In this document: positions 1 through 8,037 of the stretch, piece by piece
Numbering within the stretch: the first letter of the stretch is position 1
Layout of the letters: the number at the start of each line of letters is the position of its first letter
Notes under the pieces: model-generated
Databases searched by the model: none
What the model was told of the DNA's origin: nothing
The model's input: the letters and a program-made list of their open reading frames with translations, nothing else
Source of the DNA: Rhizobium sp. WYCCWR10014
GTDB lineage: Bacteria; Pseudomonadota; Alphaproteobacteria; Rhizobiales; Rhizobiaceae
Reading direction: 5' to 3'
DNA: 64,000 nucleotides
Assembly (NCBI RefSeq): GCF_001657485.1
Contig: NZ_LXFU01000044.1
Location: forward strand, 1 to 64,000
Translations under genes and position numbers: made by a program

Positions 1-27
1 CTTCCTTTCTTGCTGTCTCGGTTGTCC

Positions 28-44
28 TAGCACTCGTCGTGCCA
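28..44 (-). promoter_or_regulatory. Sigma-54 -24/-12 promoter, outward facing, partial cassette
   Basis: The minus strand reads TGGCACGACGAGTGCTA, with GG and GC separated by ten bases as sigma-54 requires. It points out of the window to the left, so its target is not visible. The same element recurs at 760-775 and 44289-44305. Confidence 0.65.
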
Positions 45-80
45 GGCCGATGGCGCGCTGATTAACCTAGGGATTTCGGA

Positions 81-278
81 TTAATCCGCTTTCGCCAGGG
101 GTCCCAGCGCGACAGCTTTGTCAGATTTGCGACAAAGGGTGTCTGCTGCGCTCGGTAGGTCGCAACATCTGCCTTTTGGTCGTCCCTTAAATCGGGAGTA
201 AACTTGTCCGAGCCCTGGCCCCCATGTGGCGTAGTCCGCCTTTCCCAGCTTCAGGTTCTTGAGACGCAGAGCAGCCAT
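81..278 (-). CDS. 65-aa chimeric ORF starting with nifH codons
   Basis: The ORF starts at the nifH-type ATG behind the promoter at 365-379, with the same AAAAGGA ribosome site as the other two cassette copies. Its first residues (MAALR) match NifH; after that the sequence is unrelated and I recognise no domain. The last third overlaps the partial promoter copy at 1-180 on the opposite strand, so the 3' part is probably not an evolved coding sequence. It may be a relic left when the cassette was rearranged. Residues GKADYATWG loosely resemble GKSDFARWG near the start of the protein at 44747. Confidence 0.35.
   Translation of the reverse strand: MAALRLKNLKLGKADYATWGPGLGQVYSRFKGRPKGRCCDLPSAADTLCRKSDKAVALGPLAKAD
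119..134. promoter_or_regulatory. NifA-type upstream activator site
   Basis: TGT-CAGATTTGCG-ACA matches the TGT-N10-ACA consensus and lies about 90 bp upstream of the promoter at 28-44. Confidence 0.6.
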
Positions 279-364
279 TCTTACTTCCTTTTCGTGTTCG
301 AACCGTCCGAGGTGATGCCGCGACATCGGACGCGGCTGGTTCCGTCGCAGCCCAAGAACAATTT

Positions 365-379
365 TCAAGCGCCGTGCCA
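365..379 (-). promoter_or_regulatory. nifH-type sigma-54 promoter, copy A
   Basis: The minus strand reads TGGCACGGCGCTTGA. The -24 part is consensus; at -12 the expected GC is GA. The same TTGA variant occurs in the copies at 7409-7423 and 44646-44660, so it looks inherited. Confidence 0.6.
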
Positions 380-467
380 ATTGAGCTGATTGATGGGGCA
401 GAACGGAAGTTCGTGCTGCTGCAAACACTTAGAGGGATTAAATACCGGACCGAGGAATCCTAAAGCG

Positions 468-483
468 TGTCACGAAGCCGACA
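468..483. promoter_or_regulatory. NifA-type upstream activator site
   Basis: TGT-CACGAAGCCG-ACA fits TGT-N10-ACA and lies about 100 bp upstream of the nifH-type promoter at 365-379. Confidence 0.65.
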
Positions 484-692
484 AAGGAGACGACAATGTC
501 GCACATCTGTCGTGAGGCTCCTGAAGAAGCCGCGGAATAGAAGCGCCAATGCGCAAGCACTTCTTGGCCGAATGAGCCGCACTTGATGCAAATGCTGGCA
601 ATGGAAAGCGGCGCGGTGCTTTAGCGAAATCTTTTGCGGTTAAAAATCTCGCAAGCAGTGTTGCACCCCTGCCAAGCGCATGCAGCCACCTG

Positions 693-708
693 TGTCGCAA
701 ACCCGACA
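693..708. promoter_or_regulatory. NifA-type upstream activator site
   Basis: TGT-CGCAAACCCG-ACA fits the consensus and lies about 67 bp upstream of the promoter at 760-775. Confidence 0.6.
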
Positions 709-759
709 AACTGTCGAACTGTGGACCACTAGCGAAGTCCACCCGCCGCACAATCGGCC

Positions 760-775
760 TGGCACGGCGAGTGCT
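760..775 (+). promoter_or_regulatory. Sigma-54 promoter facing the acs remnant
   Basis: TGGCACGGCGAGTGCT has GG and GC ten bases apart. It points right, toward the strong ribosome site (AAGGAGGAG) and ATG at 859. Confidence 0.65.
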
Positions 776-858
776 AGGACCGAGGTACCAAGACGACGGT
801 GCTCGGAGCCAGGAATCTGGCTGCTGACAGGTAGTCACCTAACGTGTGAAGGAGGAGC

Positions 859-1113
859 TATGGCCTCGTTACTTGAAATTTATTTTACGTCATCCTTATC
901 GACGGCGAGGCTGCTTCTGACGACCTGCGCAAGGAACTCGTTTCCTGGGCACGCAGAGAGATCGGCTCGATCGTCACGGCCCAGTTCGCGCCGGACCTGC
1001 CGAAGACAACTTCCGCGAAAATCATCCGCCGCATCCTACGTAAGATCGCCGAGGACAAATGCACCTAGTTCGGTGACGACGCATCACCTGATCGACAATC
1101 GGCTGAACCGAAA
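859..1113 (+). pseudogene. acs: Acetyl-CoA synthetase 3' remnant
   Basis: From about 890 one frame encodes DDLRKELVSWARREIG followed by LPKTTSAKIIRRILRKIAED, the C-terminal domain of acetyl-CoA synthetase. It includes the lysine of the acetylation motif (family PKTRSGK; here PKTTSAK, so Gly is replaced by Ala). The ATG at 859 is in another frame, a stop interrupts at 1066, and homology resumes weakly after it. Only about 60 of roughly 650 residues remain, so this is not a functional enzyme. It lies downstream of a sigma-54/NifA-type promoter, suggesting that the promoter cassette landed in or near an acs gene. Confidence 0.75.
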
Positions 1114-1212
1114 AGGCTAGCTGCCGATACGACAGATGAGCGCGATTATGCTTGGACAGCTGTCGTGACAGTACCTTTGTGTCTGCGCGTCTACATCCAC
1201 CTAAGGAGCCCC

Positions 1213-1743
1213 ATGCTTATCGACTCGATTTCTATTGGCAAGAACCCGCCGGACGACGTGAGTGTCATTGTCGAAGTTCCGTTCGGTCAGCCGATTAAGT
1301 ATAAAAGGAACAAGGCATCCGGTGCACTTGTTGTCCAACGCTTCCTCTCCACGCCAATAACCTATCCGGGCAATTACGGCTTTGTGCCGCACACGCTGTC
1401 AGAAGACGGCGATGCGATCGACGTCTTGGTCGAAGACACTCGACCACTCGTTGCGGGCTGCGTCAAAAATGTGCGTCCGATAGGTGTTCTGGTCATGGAA
1501 AAGGATGGCGGTAAAGACGAGAAGTTAATCGCGGTGCCGATGGCGAATTTGACGCACCTCTACGACAAGGTTGAGAACTACACCGACCTGTCGGGAAGCT
1601 CCCTGCCTCAGATCGAGTACGTTTTCGCGTACTACAACGATCTGAAGCCCAGCACGTGGGTGAAGATAGACGGCTGGCAGGACGTCAATGCGGCAAAGAA
1701 TATGATTCTTGAGCCGGTAGGCCGCTACAATTCAAAAACATGA
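1213..1743 (+). CDS. ppa: Inorganic pyrophosphatase
   Basis: This 176-aa protein is a family I soluble inorganic pyrophosphatase, which hydrolyses pyrophosphate to phosphate in the cytoplasm. The N-terminal part has EVPFG and KYKRNKASGAL, followed by YPGNYGFVPHT. The metal-binding signature appears as EDGDAIDVLV, where the usual D-G-D-P-L-D has Ala in place of Pro; the three aspartates are kept. A longer frame begins at 1165, but the AAGGAG at 1202-1207 points to the ATG at 1213 and gives the family's usual length. The gene stands alone between the acs remnant and an IS30 element. Acetyl-CoA synthetase releases pyrophosphate, so the pairing may once have been functional. Confidence 0.93.
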   Translation: MLIDSISIGKNPPDDVSVIVEVPFGQPIKYKRNKASGALVVQRFLSTPITYPGNYGFVPHTLSEDGDAIDVLVEDTRPLVAGCVKNVRPIGVLVMEKDGGKDEKLIAVPMANLTHLYDKVENYTDLSGSSLPQIEYVFAYYNDLKPSTWVKIDGWQDVNAAKNMILEPVGRYNSKT

Positions 1744-1941
1744 TCGCCAATCGCGAGACCTGCGAGAGTCGTCGACGGTCGAGTTGGAGCATGCTAAGTC
1801 ACGGGATTACGGACAACCTATAACCGATTACTGGCCTAAGGTTCCATAAGATAGATTGCGCCGCAAATTTGTGTAGCCGGGTACATTCTATCTCGAACTG
1901 CAACAAAGGCGCTAAGCTGCCTGCTTTTCGGGAGCCATGGT
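1744..1941. other. Intergenic DNA with IS30 left end
   Basis: No gene is visible. A GGGTACATTCTAT string near 1878 also occurs upstream of the other IS30 copy near 5662, so it probably lies in the IS30 left end. Confidence 0.45.
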
Positions 1942-2936
1942 TTGATCCGTACCTTTTCGCATTTGAGTTTTGACGAACGCCGATCGATTTCCAGGATGTT
2001 GGATCAGAAGTTTAGCCAGTCTGAGATCGCCAGACGCCTCGGCCGGGACCGTGCGACCATCTCCCGGGAGATAAAACGCAACTACTGGCACGATCAGGAA
2101 TTCCCCGATGCCGAGGGCTACTGGGCGATGACCGCCAACGACATGGCGCGCGACAGGCGCCGGCGGATCGGCAAGCTCTTTCGTCGCGAGGATCTGCGGA
2201 ACGAAGTGATCGGAAAGTTGGAATCCGGCTGGTCGCCGGAACAGATTGCTGGACGACTGAAGATCGAACCAGCGGCCAAGGCAAGCGTCTGTCACGAGAC
2301 GATCTACCGGTATGTCTATTCACCAGAAGGACAACGGCAGCAACTCGCGCGGCTTCTCCCGGAACGGCGGAGAAAGCGCCGGCCGCGATATGCTCGCAAG
2401 CCGCAGAATCCAGTCTTTCCAGATGAGCGTTCGATCAAACATCGGCCGGAAGCCATCAACGATCGCAAGGAATTCGGTCACTGGGAAGCCGATCTCATGA
2501 TCTTCGAAAGGGTTCAGGGCAATGCCAATGTGGCAACGGTTGTTGAGCGGACGAGCCGGTTCACCATGCTGTTCAAGAACAACGACCGGCAGTCCAAGCC
2601 GATCATGGAGCGGCTCATCGACGTGCTCAGCCCCCTGCCCAGGCATGCCCGGCAAAGTTTGACGTTTGATCGCGGATTTGAATTCGTCTCCTGGCGGCGA
2701 CTGAAGCAGGGAATGGGAACCGATGCATGGTTCTGCGATCCGTCTGCGCCCTGGCAAAAAGGCTCCGTTGAGAACATGAATCGGCGGATTCGGCGTTACC
2801 TGCCGAGGGATACTGCTGTCCTGTCAGTTCCTGATGAATCGATACGATCACTGATCGATCGGTTGAACAGTCGCCGAGAAAATGCCTTGGTTTCCGCACC
2901 CCAGCTGAAGTGTTCAGGCGTGAAGTGAACAAATGA
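1942..2936 (+). pseudogene. IS30-family transposase, frameshifted
   Basis: The protein begins with the IS30 helix-turn-helix (FSQSEIARRLGRDRATISREI) and continues into a DDE integrase core: HWEADLMIF, a TFDRGFEF segment, and FCDPSAPWQKGSVEN with the catalytic glutamate. The reading frame ends at 2928, but the family's C-terminal residues PRKCLGFRTPAEVF are encoded in the next frame to a TGA at 2934-2936. A single-base loss near 2874 explains this. The only start in frame is a TTG at 1942. The right end of the element is missing; an ISNCY fragment begins about 20 bp downstream. Confidence 0.85.
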
Positions 2937-2954
2937 CGGCAAGCTGGGGCGGAG

Positions 2955-3905
2955 GACGGATTTTATGAATGATCCTGCGGTGATTGCGCGGCGAGAGAAA
3001 GCGTTATTAGGCAGCCAGCGGCAGAATAGAGATCGTCAATGCACGCCGATATCGCTTTGCGTATCCGATCCCAACTGCAGGCAAGCTGCCCAAAGTAGCG
3101 TCTTGTGGAAGGATCCATCCTGCAGAAGAGTGAGCCCCTCTCGTGCCTCGTAGAGCAAGCCGAGCCAGCATAAGCGTTGGAAGACGCCATACTGAAGATC
3201 GGATTTCAACTCCCAGGCTTCTATGGTCATTTCGGTGTCCGACAAAGGCGCCAGCTCTGGATAGAGGATTTTCACAACGTCCATTGGCGCGCAACCTTTT
3301 CTGGCCTTGATATTGAGAAGATTGAGGAACATGCGCCACCAGCGTAACCGCGCTCGGACCTCCTCTTCCCGCTCGGTGGCGTGGACATAGGAATAGAGAT
3401 AATCCGTGGCGACCAGATCGAAGAAGGCTTGCGGGTTCACCAAAAACTCCCGGCCGCGTCTGGTTGGCAGCAGCACATCCTTTTTCCGACGAAGAAGCTT
3501 CAGATGACGGGCCATGTCGCGCACGACCCAAAGCGGCGGCATGTCGCTTTCATTGAGCACCTTGTTCATGCTGTAGAGGTCCTCGGCTGTGAATCCTGGC
3601 CAGAGGAAGTGCACAGCGGCCCAATGCACGAACTTGCGGTTCATGGCGCCGGTCGCCGTCAATCCTATGCCACCCTCACCGTCAGCATAGGCAACCGAAA
3701 GAAGCATGCCGCGAAGAAGTGGTGACAGCGCGGCGATGTCGACGTCACCTTGCAGGTTGATTTCCGGAAGCATCGTGCGGCTTTGATCCCCAACTGCGCC
3801 ATGCAAGTCCCAGCGAGTATCGAGCGGTAAAAGAACAATTGCTAGTGAGAAAGCTAAAGCCGAAGGGTGCGTCATCACCCGCCCCCGCTCCGCCCTTTCA
3901 ACCCG
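2955..3905 (+). mobile_element. ISNCY 3' remnant split by inserted DNA
   Basis: Positions 2955-3000 encode TDFMNDPAVIARRE, the C-terminus of the transposase at 4065-5439. Positions 3851-3905 match the DNA just downstream of that transposase (5458-5525). The two halves are separated by about 850 bp that carry the gene at 3036-3878. The insertion therefore happened inside a second copy of the element. Confidence 0.65.
3036..3878 (-). CDS. Uncharacterised protein, possible pRiA4b ORF-3-like C-terminal part
   Basis: The frame encodes up to 280 aa. Its first residues (MMTHPSALAFSLA) come from ISNCY-remnant DNA, so the native N-terminus is probably lost; internal starts exist at MLPEINLQ and MLLSVAYA. 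Segments such as GAMNRKFVHWAA, NKVLNESDMPPLWVV and a later FLNLLNIKAR look like the C-terminal half of plasmid pRiA4b ORF-3-like proteins, but this is from memory and tentative. It is rich in charged residues with no signal peptide or catalytic motif that I can name. It lies within an IS remnant, so it may be passenger DNA or a truncated relic. Confidence 0.45.
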   Translation of the reverse strand: MMTHPSALAFSLAIVLLPLDTRWDLHGAVGDQSRTMLPEINLQGDVDIAALSPLLRGMLLSVAYADGEGGIGLTATGAMNRKFVHWAAVHFLWPGFTAEDLYSMNKVLNESDMPPLWVVRDMARHLKLLRRKKDVLLPTRRGREFLVNPQAFFDLVATDYLYSYVHATEREEEVRARLRWWRMFLNLLNIKARKGCAPMDVVKILYPELAPLSDTEMTIEAWELKSDLQYGVFQRLCWLGLLYEAREGLTLLQDGSFHKTLLWAACLQLGSDTQSDIGVH

Positions 3906-4012
3906 GCCCAGCCGGTCGGATCGAGGGCTGATCTCCTTGCCCTGTAGTAGCCTTTAAGCCCTTGTTGCATTTACATTAGAAGTCACACCGCAAAGTTAAA
4001 GTGTCCTGTTTC

Positions 4013-5618
4013 TGCAAAGTTGGAATGTCACTCTCCCCTTGTTTGATGACCTGGGAGATTGCGGATGGGACTGATTGCGATGAGCAGATCGTGATCTGCA
4101 GCGGATCGAGATTCTATCGAAAGTGATCGCCGGCCGGATGACGATGGTGTCGGCGGCACATGTGCTTGATCTGAGTACGCGCCAGGTGCGTCGTCTGCTG
4201 GAGCGGATCAACACGGGTGGTGCGGCGTCGATCCGGCACAAGGCGATCGGCCGACCGTCGAACAACCGGATCAGCGACGGTGTTCGGGATTACGCCGTGA
4301 CGTTGGTTCGCGAACGCTATGCAGACTTCGGACCAACCTTGGCGGCCGAGAAGCTTGCCGAGCGCGATGGGTTGCGGGTGTCGCGCGAGACGTTGCGCGG
4401 CTGGATGGTGGATGCGGGCCTGTGGCTCTCGCGCAAGCAGCGGCGGACGTTTCATCAGCCGCGCTTGCGGCGTGAAGCCTATGGCGAGCTGGTGCAGATC
4501 GACGGGTCCGAGCATCGCTGGTTCGAGGACCGCGGTGATCCATGCTCGCTGCTGGTGTTCGTCGACGATGCGACGGGCAAGCTGATGCAGTTGCGCTTCG
4601 TGCGCTCGGAAAGCGCCTTCAGCTATTTCGAGGCGCTGGCGCTTTACCTGCGCGATCACGGCGCGCCTGTGGCCTTCTACTCCGACAAGCATTCGGTGTT
4701 CCGGGTGGCGAAGAAGGAGGCTAAGGGTGGCCAGGGCATGACCCAGTTCGGGCGGGCGCTTTGTGAGCTAAACATCGAGATTCTCTGCGCAAACTCAAGC
4801 CAGGCCAAGGGCCGCGTCGAGCGGATGAACCGGACGCTGCAGGATCGGCTGGTCAAGGAATTGCGGCTGGCCGATATCTGCGACATGGAGGCAGGCAATG
4901 CGTTCCTGCCTGACTTCATAGAGCATTACAATGCGCGGTTTGCGCTCGCCCCTACCCGGTCCGATAATCTGCATCGGCCGATGAATCTTGCGTCGGACCG
5001 GCTGAAGGAGATCCTGTGCAAGCGTGAGCAGCGCTATGTCGGGTCGCAGTTGACGTTTTCGTTTGAGCGCCAGCGGATCATGCTGGAAGAGACCGAGGTG
5101 ACGCGTGGCCTGGTTGGCCGCTATGTCGAGACCTATGCCTATGCCGATGGCCGGCTGGACGTGCGCTGGAAAGGTCATTCCCTGCCCTACAAGACGTTCG
5201 ACAAGGACCAGCGGGTGACGCATGCGGCGATCACCGAGAACAAGCGGCTCGGCGATGTCCTGGCCTATATCAAGGAGCGTCAGGACCAACTGCCGGCGCC
5301 CAAGGTCAGGACCAACAGCGAGAAGAATGGCTACACGCCGCGGGGCCGCAAGCCGGGTCGGAAGACGGATTTCATGAACGATCCCGCCGTCATTGCCCGA
5401 CGGCGACAAGCGCTCTCTGACCTCGATGCGGCGGAATGACTGGCTGCTCCAACTGTCAAAGCTAAAGCCGAAGGGAAGCATCTCACCCGCCCCCTCCCTT
5501 CCCTTGCAACCCGGTCCAGCCGGTCCGCTCGGGGGCTTGCCTAAGCGCAAGTGGACATGCCGAGTGTCGCATTTCTAAATGGCTGAAGAAGCGCCCAAAG
5601 TGACACTTCTACTTTGCA
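4013..5618 (+). mobile_element. ISNCY-type insertion sequence
   Basis: The left end TGCAAAGTTGGAATGTCAC (4013-4031) and the inverted right end (5600-5618, reading TGCAAAGTAGAAGTGTCAC) form imperfect terminal repeats. The element is 1606 bp and holds one transposase gene. Related but shorter pieces lie at 2955-3905 and 9500-9958, so this family has been active here. Confidence 0.65.
4065..5439 (+). pseudogene. ISNCY-family transposase, N-terminal frameshift
   Basis: The open part from 4123 codes 438 aa with an HTH segment (LDLSTRQVRRLLERI) and an RNase-H-type integrase core: QIDGSEHRWFEDR, YSDKHSVF, and SSQAKGRVERMNRTLQDRL with the catalytic glutamate. It ends in a basic tail. The natural start appears to be the ATG at 4065 with a GGGAGA ribosome site, giving MGLIAMS, but that frame stops at 4092; one extra base near 4085 would restore continuity. 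GTG at 4123 is the first usable start in the open frame. The protein could still be made but would lack about 20 residues. Confidence 0.75.
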
Positions 5619-5727
5619 CACAAACGGACATTCCAACCCTGCCGCCACAACTATTGTAAGGGGGTACATTCTATTTCCAATTGCGACATGCCAGTAATTT
5701 CAACGGCTTCACTTTGGAGATTTTGGC

Positions 5728-6260
5728 ATGTCTCGATGCTATTCGCAGATCACCCTCGCCGATCGCCGACGCCTGCGTCACATGGTGGCGGCAAAAGTTC
5801 CGGTAAACGAGATGGCACTTCAGCTTGGCCGCCATCGTTCGACGATCTATCGCGAGATCCGACGCAACGCGTTTCGCGATCGCGAACTACCGGACTATGA
5901 CGGTTATTACAGCACCGTTGCGAACGACACTGCCAAGGACCGACGTCGCCGGCTGAGAAAGCTGCGGCGCCACTCGACGTTGTGCACAGAGATCATCAAC
6001 AGTTGGAGGCTCGCTGGTCGCCGGAACAGATTGCCGGGCGCCTGCTGTCGGACGGCCTCAGTCGAATTCGCGTTTGTAAGGAGACAATCTATCGCTTCAT
6101 CTACAGCAAGGAAGATTATGGGCTTGGTCTCTATCAGTATCTACCTGAGGCACGCCGAAAACGTCGTCCAATGCGCTCCAGGAAGCCGCGTGACGGTGCG
6201 TTTCCAGCCACGCACCGCATATCCCAACGGCCCGATTTTGTTGGAGATAGACCGCTCGCA
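5728..6260 (+). pseudogene. Second IS30-family transposase, frameshifted and truncated
   Basis: The first frame (MSRCYSQITLADRRRLRHM, HTH around LGRHRSTIYREIRRN) passes into another frame near 6000 for WSPEQIAGRLLSD and KETIYRFIYSKED. Homology ends around RKPRDGAFP, before the DDE catalytic core. It is more divergent from the copy at 1942 than a recent duplicate would be. The string GGGTACATTCTAT near 5662 marks the probable left end. Confidence 0.75.
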
Positions 6261-6512
6261 TGCTCGAAGTTTCACGTATGTCGGAGGATCCTGTGGGTGA
6301 AAGACTCAGTGCCTCTAACCTGACATTCCGAACGAAGCAGCGCCGTCGAGAGATAGCTGTCGAAAGCGAATTTCAGGCTTCCAAAGTGTTCGAAAGTCGC
6401 GGGCCGTAGATGACGTTATCTTTGACGTGCGATCGGCCATGCTAGTTCTCCAGGTACTGTTGTGTTTAGATAAGGACAGGCACGGGATTCCCTTGCCCAT
6501 CCCATCCACTAC

Positions 6513-7223
6513 TCATAGTCGAGCCTTGCTCAGATTGAAGTACCAGTTGTATTCGTTGAACGGTACCCCCTTACCAAAGTCGAAGGTCTCCAGCGTCTGC
6601 CGCGCTGCCGGTGTCAAGTCGGACCAACTGACCGCAGGCTGTAACCCGCCGCGAATCTTAGTGTCAACGACTGAAGGGTTGAGCGGGAACGGGTTCCGCT
6701 GATAGCCGACCAGCGGATGTGTTCCGTGCATGTGGGGATTTTTCTCGCGGGTGTAATAGCCATGGCTCGAATAGCTGATCGAGATCAACCGCGCCTCGAT
6801 ATCGAAGGCCTCCGTCCAGACGATGATATTCTGCCAACCATGCCGATGCCCCAGATTGCCAGCCCCGTCGACGTTCTGCTCCTTAGGAAAGTACCACGCG
6901 TACATTGTTGCACACTGGCCTCTAAATTTTTCCGATCTCACGTAGACCTGCCCGATGCTGCGTGAGCAATGGCCGTCCATCGCTCCCGACGGTTTCAGAC
7001 CAGCGCCGATGTTGCCTTCGGCATCCACGGCCGGGAAAGGCACACAGCCAGTAAAGACCTTGAGATAAGGCTGGAAAGCCTTGAGGTAGCCCGAGGTGCT
7101 GTCGGGAAACCCTTTCACATCATCGTGATCAATGGCACGAGCGTGCGCCGACCGCCATGGCACGCAAAGGGAGAGCAACCCGGCGAGCACCGTCCTGCGA
7201 TTTGGGTCAATGTGGACCGGCAT
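6513..7223 (-). CDS. NLP (NPP1/necrosis-inducing protein family)
   Basis: This 236-aa protein belongs to the Nep1-like (NPP1) family, secreted proteins that in plant pathogens damage eudicot membranes. Residues 1-30 form a signal region with twin arginines (NRRTVLAGLL), so Tat export is possible. Family marks include GLKPSGAMDGHC, the cysteine pair C60/C86, MYAWYFPKEQ and the heptapeptide region GHRHGWQ at 125-131 followed by NIIVW. The family consensus is GHRHDWE; here Asp is Gly and Glu is Gln. Those acidic residues help bind the metal needed for toxicity in studied NLPs, so cytolysis may be weak or absent. The gene starts 15 nt after the stop of a 27-codon nifH fragment and has an AAAGGAA ribosome site. 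It is an unusual gene for a rhizobium. Confidence 0.88.
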   Translation of the reverse strand: MPVHIDPNRRTVLAGLLSLCVPWRSAHARAIDHDDVKGFPDSTSGYLKAFQPYLKVFTGCVPFPAVDAEGNIGAGLKPSGAMDGHCSRSIGQVYVRSEKFRGQCATMYAWYFPKEQNVDGAGNLGHRHGWQNIIVWTEAFDIEARLISISYSSHGYYTREKNPHMHGTHPLVGYQRNPFPLNPSVVDTKIRGGLQPAVSWSDLTPAARQTLETFDFGKGVPFNEYNWYFNLSKARL

Positions 7224-7238
7224 TTTGTTTCCTTTCTG

Positions 7239-7322
7239 TTAAAGGGCGAGCGTATTCTGGGATGTAGTGGATTTGCCAATGCCTCCCTTTCCGTAAAACC
7301 CGATCTGACGCAGAGCAGTCAT
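7239..7322 (-). pseudogene. nifH: nifH 5' fragment (27 codons)
   Basis: From the ATG at 7322 the minus strand encodes MTALRQIGFYGKGGIGKST, then TSQNTLAL and a TAA stop. This is the N-terminus of nitrogenase iron protein with its P-loop (GKGGIGKST) intact. The rest of nifH, about 270 codons, is absent. The stop lies 15 nt before the NLP start codon, so the fragment now acts as a short upstream ORF in a nifH'-NLP transcription unit. Confidence 0.9.
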
Positions 7323-7408
7323 AATTACTTCCTTTTCGTGTTCGAACCGACCGGGGCGATGCCGCGACATAGGATGCGACTAGTTCCGTCGCAGCCTGAG
7401 AACAATTT

Positions 7409-7423
7409 TCAAGCGTCGTGCCA
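7409..7423 (-). promoter_or_regulatory. nifH-type sigma-54 promoter, copy C
   Basis: The minus strand reads TGGCACGACGCTTGA, identical to the copy at 44646-44660. It lies about 87 bp before the nifH fragment start and drives it and the NLP gene. Confidence 0.65.
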
Positions 7424-7659
7424 GTTGAGCTGTTTGATGGGGCAGAACGAAAGTTGGTGCTGCCGCATACACTTAGAGGGATAAAAATACCGGAACAAAA
7501 ACTCCATGGCGTGCCACGAAGCCGCCAACGATAACGACAATGTCGCACATATGTCGTGAGGCTCCTGAAAGCGGTAGATGAGCAAGCACTTGGCGCATGT
7601 ACTTCTGGGTCGAACGGTGCGTGATGCCGCCGCCATCCTGCTCGAACCGCAAAGGGAAA

Positions 7660-7822
7660 GTCGGGTGTATCGACAGAGAGCGGTTGCTATGGCGACGGCC
7701 GGGGGTTCGGGCTAGAAGCCGCGCGGCTCCTTGGTCATACGCCGCGACAGATCGGCTACCCTTTGCGCCAGCACGGAATCGAACGGCCAGTCCTCAAAAG
7801 GAGATCTCGGCGCAAAGAGTAA
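7660..7822 (+). pseudogene. nifA: Probable nifA 3' remnant
   Basis: The pieces IDRERLLW and, after frame changes, EAARLLGHTPRQIGYPLRQHGIE resemble the C-terminal helix-turn-helix of rhizobial NifA, which has the form DRERLL-x-AME-x-AGWVQAKAARLLGLTPRQIGY. Position in front of a sigma-54 promoter fits the usual nifA-nifB order. At least one frameshift interrupts it and the sensor and AAA+ domains are absent, so no activator can be made from it. The match rests on about 30 residues. Confidence 0.55.
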
Positions 7823-7895
7823 CCGATCTGTCGCCGCCAGCAGACGCCCGAAGATTCTAGATCTCGCGACGGACGAAGTCAGCCACAAGTGGCTC

Positions 7896-7911
7896 TGTCA
7901 CACTCCAGACC
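7896..7911. promoter_or_regulatory. Near-consensus NifA upstream site
   Basis: TGT-CACACTCCAG-ACC differs from TGT-N10-ACA at the last base. It is about 85 bp upstream of the promoter at 7985. Confidence 0.4.
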
Positions 7912-7984
7912 AAGCCCGTAGCAAAGAGGTTCGAAAAGGAACGAAGAAGGGGCATATCCAGCTAAAAAGTGGAGTTTCTCAAAC

Positions 7985-8000
7985 TGGCACCGCTCTTGCT
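7985..8000 (+). promoter_or_regulatory. Consensus sigma-54 -24/-12 promoter
   Basis: TGGCACCGCTCTTGCT matches the sigma-54 consensus TGGCAC-N5-TTGCW exactly. It is the best such site in the window and points to the ORF at 8038. It lies where the nifB promoter would be, just after the nifA-like remnant. Confidence 0.75.
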
Positions 8001-8037
8001 CGAGGAACTGAGCTTTCAAGCGCCATAGGAGTTCGTG

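Larger units (their letters stand above)
1..790. repeat. Divergent nif-type promoter cassette, copy A
   Basis: Positions about 790 down to 260 align, in reverse orientation, with 44270-44770, and 260-500 also aligns with 7320-7560. A second partial copy of one end (1-180) lies in the same orientation as 44280-44420. The shared DNA contains two sigma-54 promoters facing apart, each with a TGT-N10-ACA site. The nifH-side start codons (MAALR here, MAAVRQ at 44747, MTALRQ at 7322) identify one side as a nifH 5' region. The arrangement resembles the divergent nifH/fixA region known from Sinorhizobium; that parallel is an inference. Confidence 0.8.
7224..7605 (-). repeat. nifH promoter region, copy C, ahead of the NLP gene
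   Basis: This stretch matches 260-560 and, inverted, 44500-44760. It carries the nifH-type promoter, leader and start. Unlike the other two copies it keeps 27 nifH codons. The site equivalent to the TGT-N10-ACA of the other copies (about 7512-7527) has changed at both ends, so NifA binding here may be reduced. The divergent side of the cassette is missing. Confidence 0.8.

Noticed and set aside
7510..7527. NifA site in the NLP promoter copy
   Set aside because: The equivalent position reads TGC-N10-CCA on the plus strand, so both conserved triplets are changed; I do not call it as a functional site.
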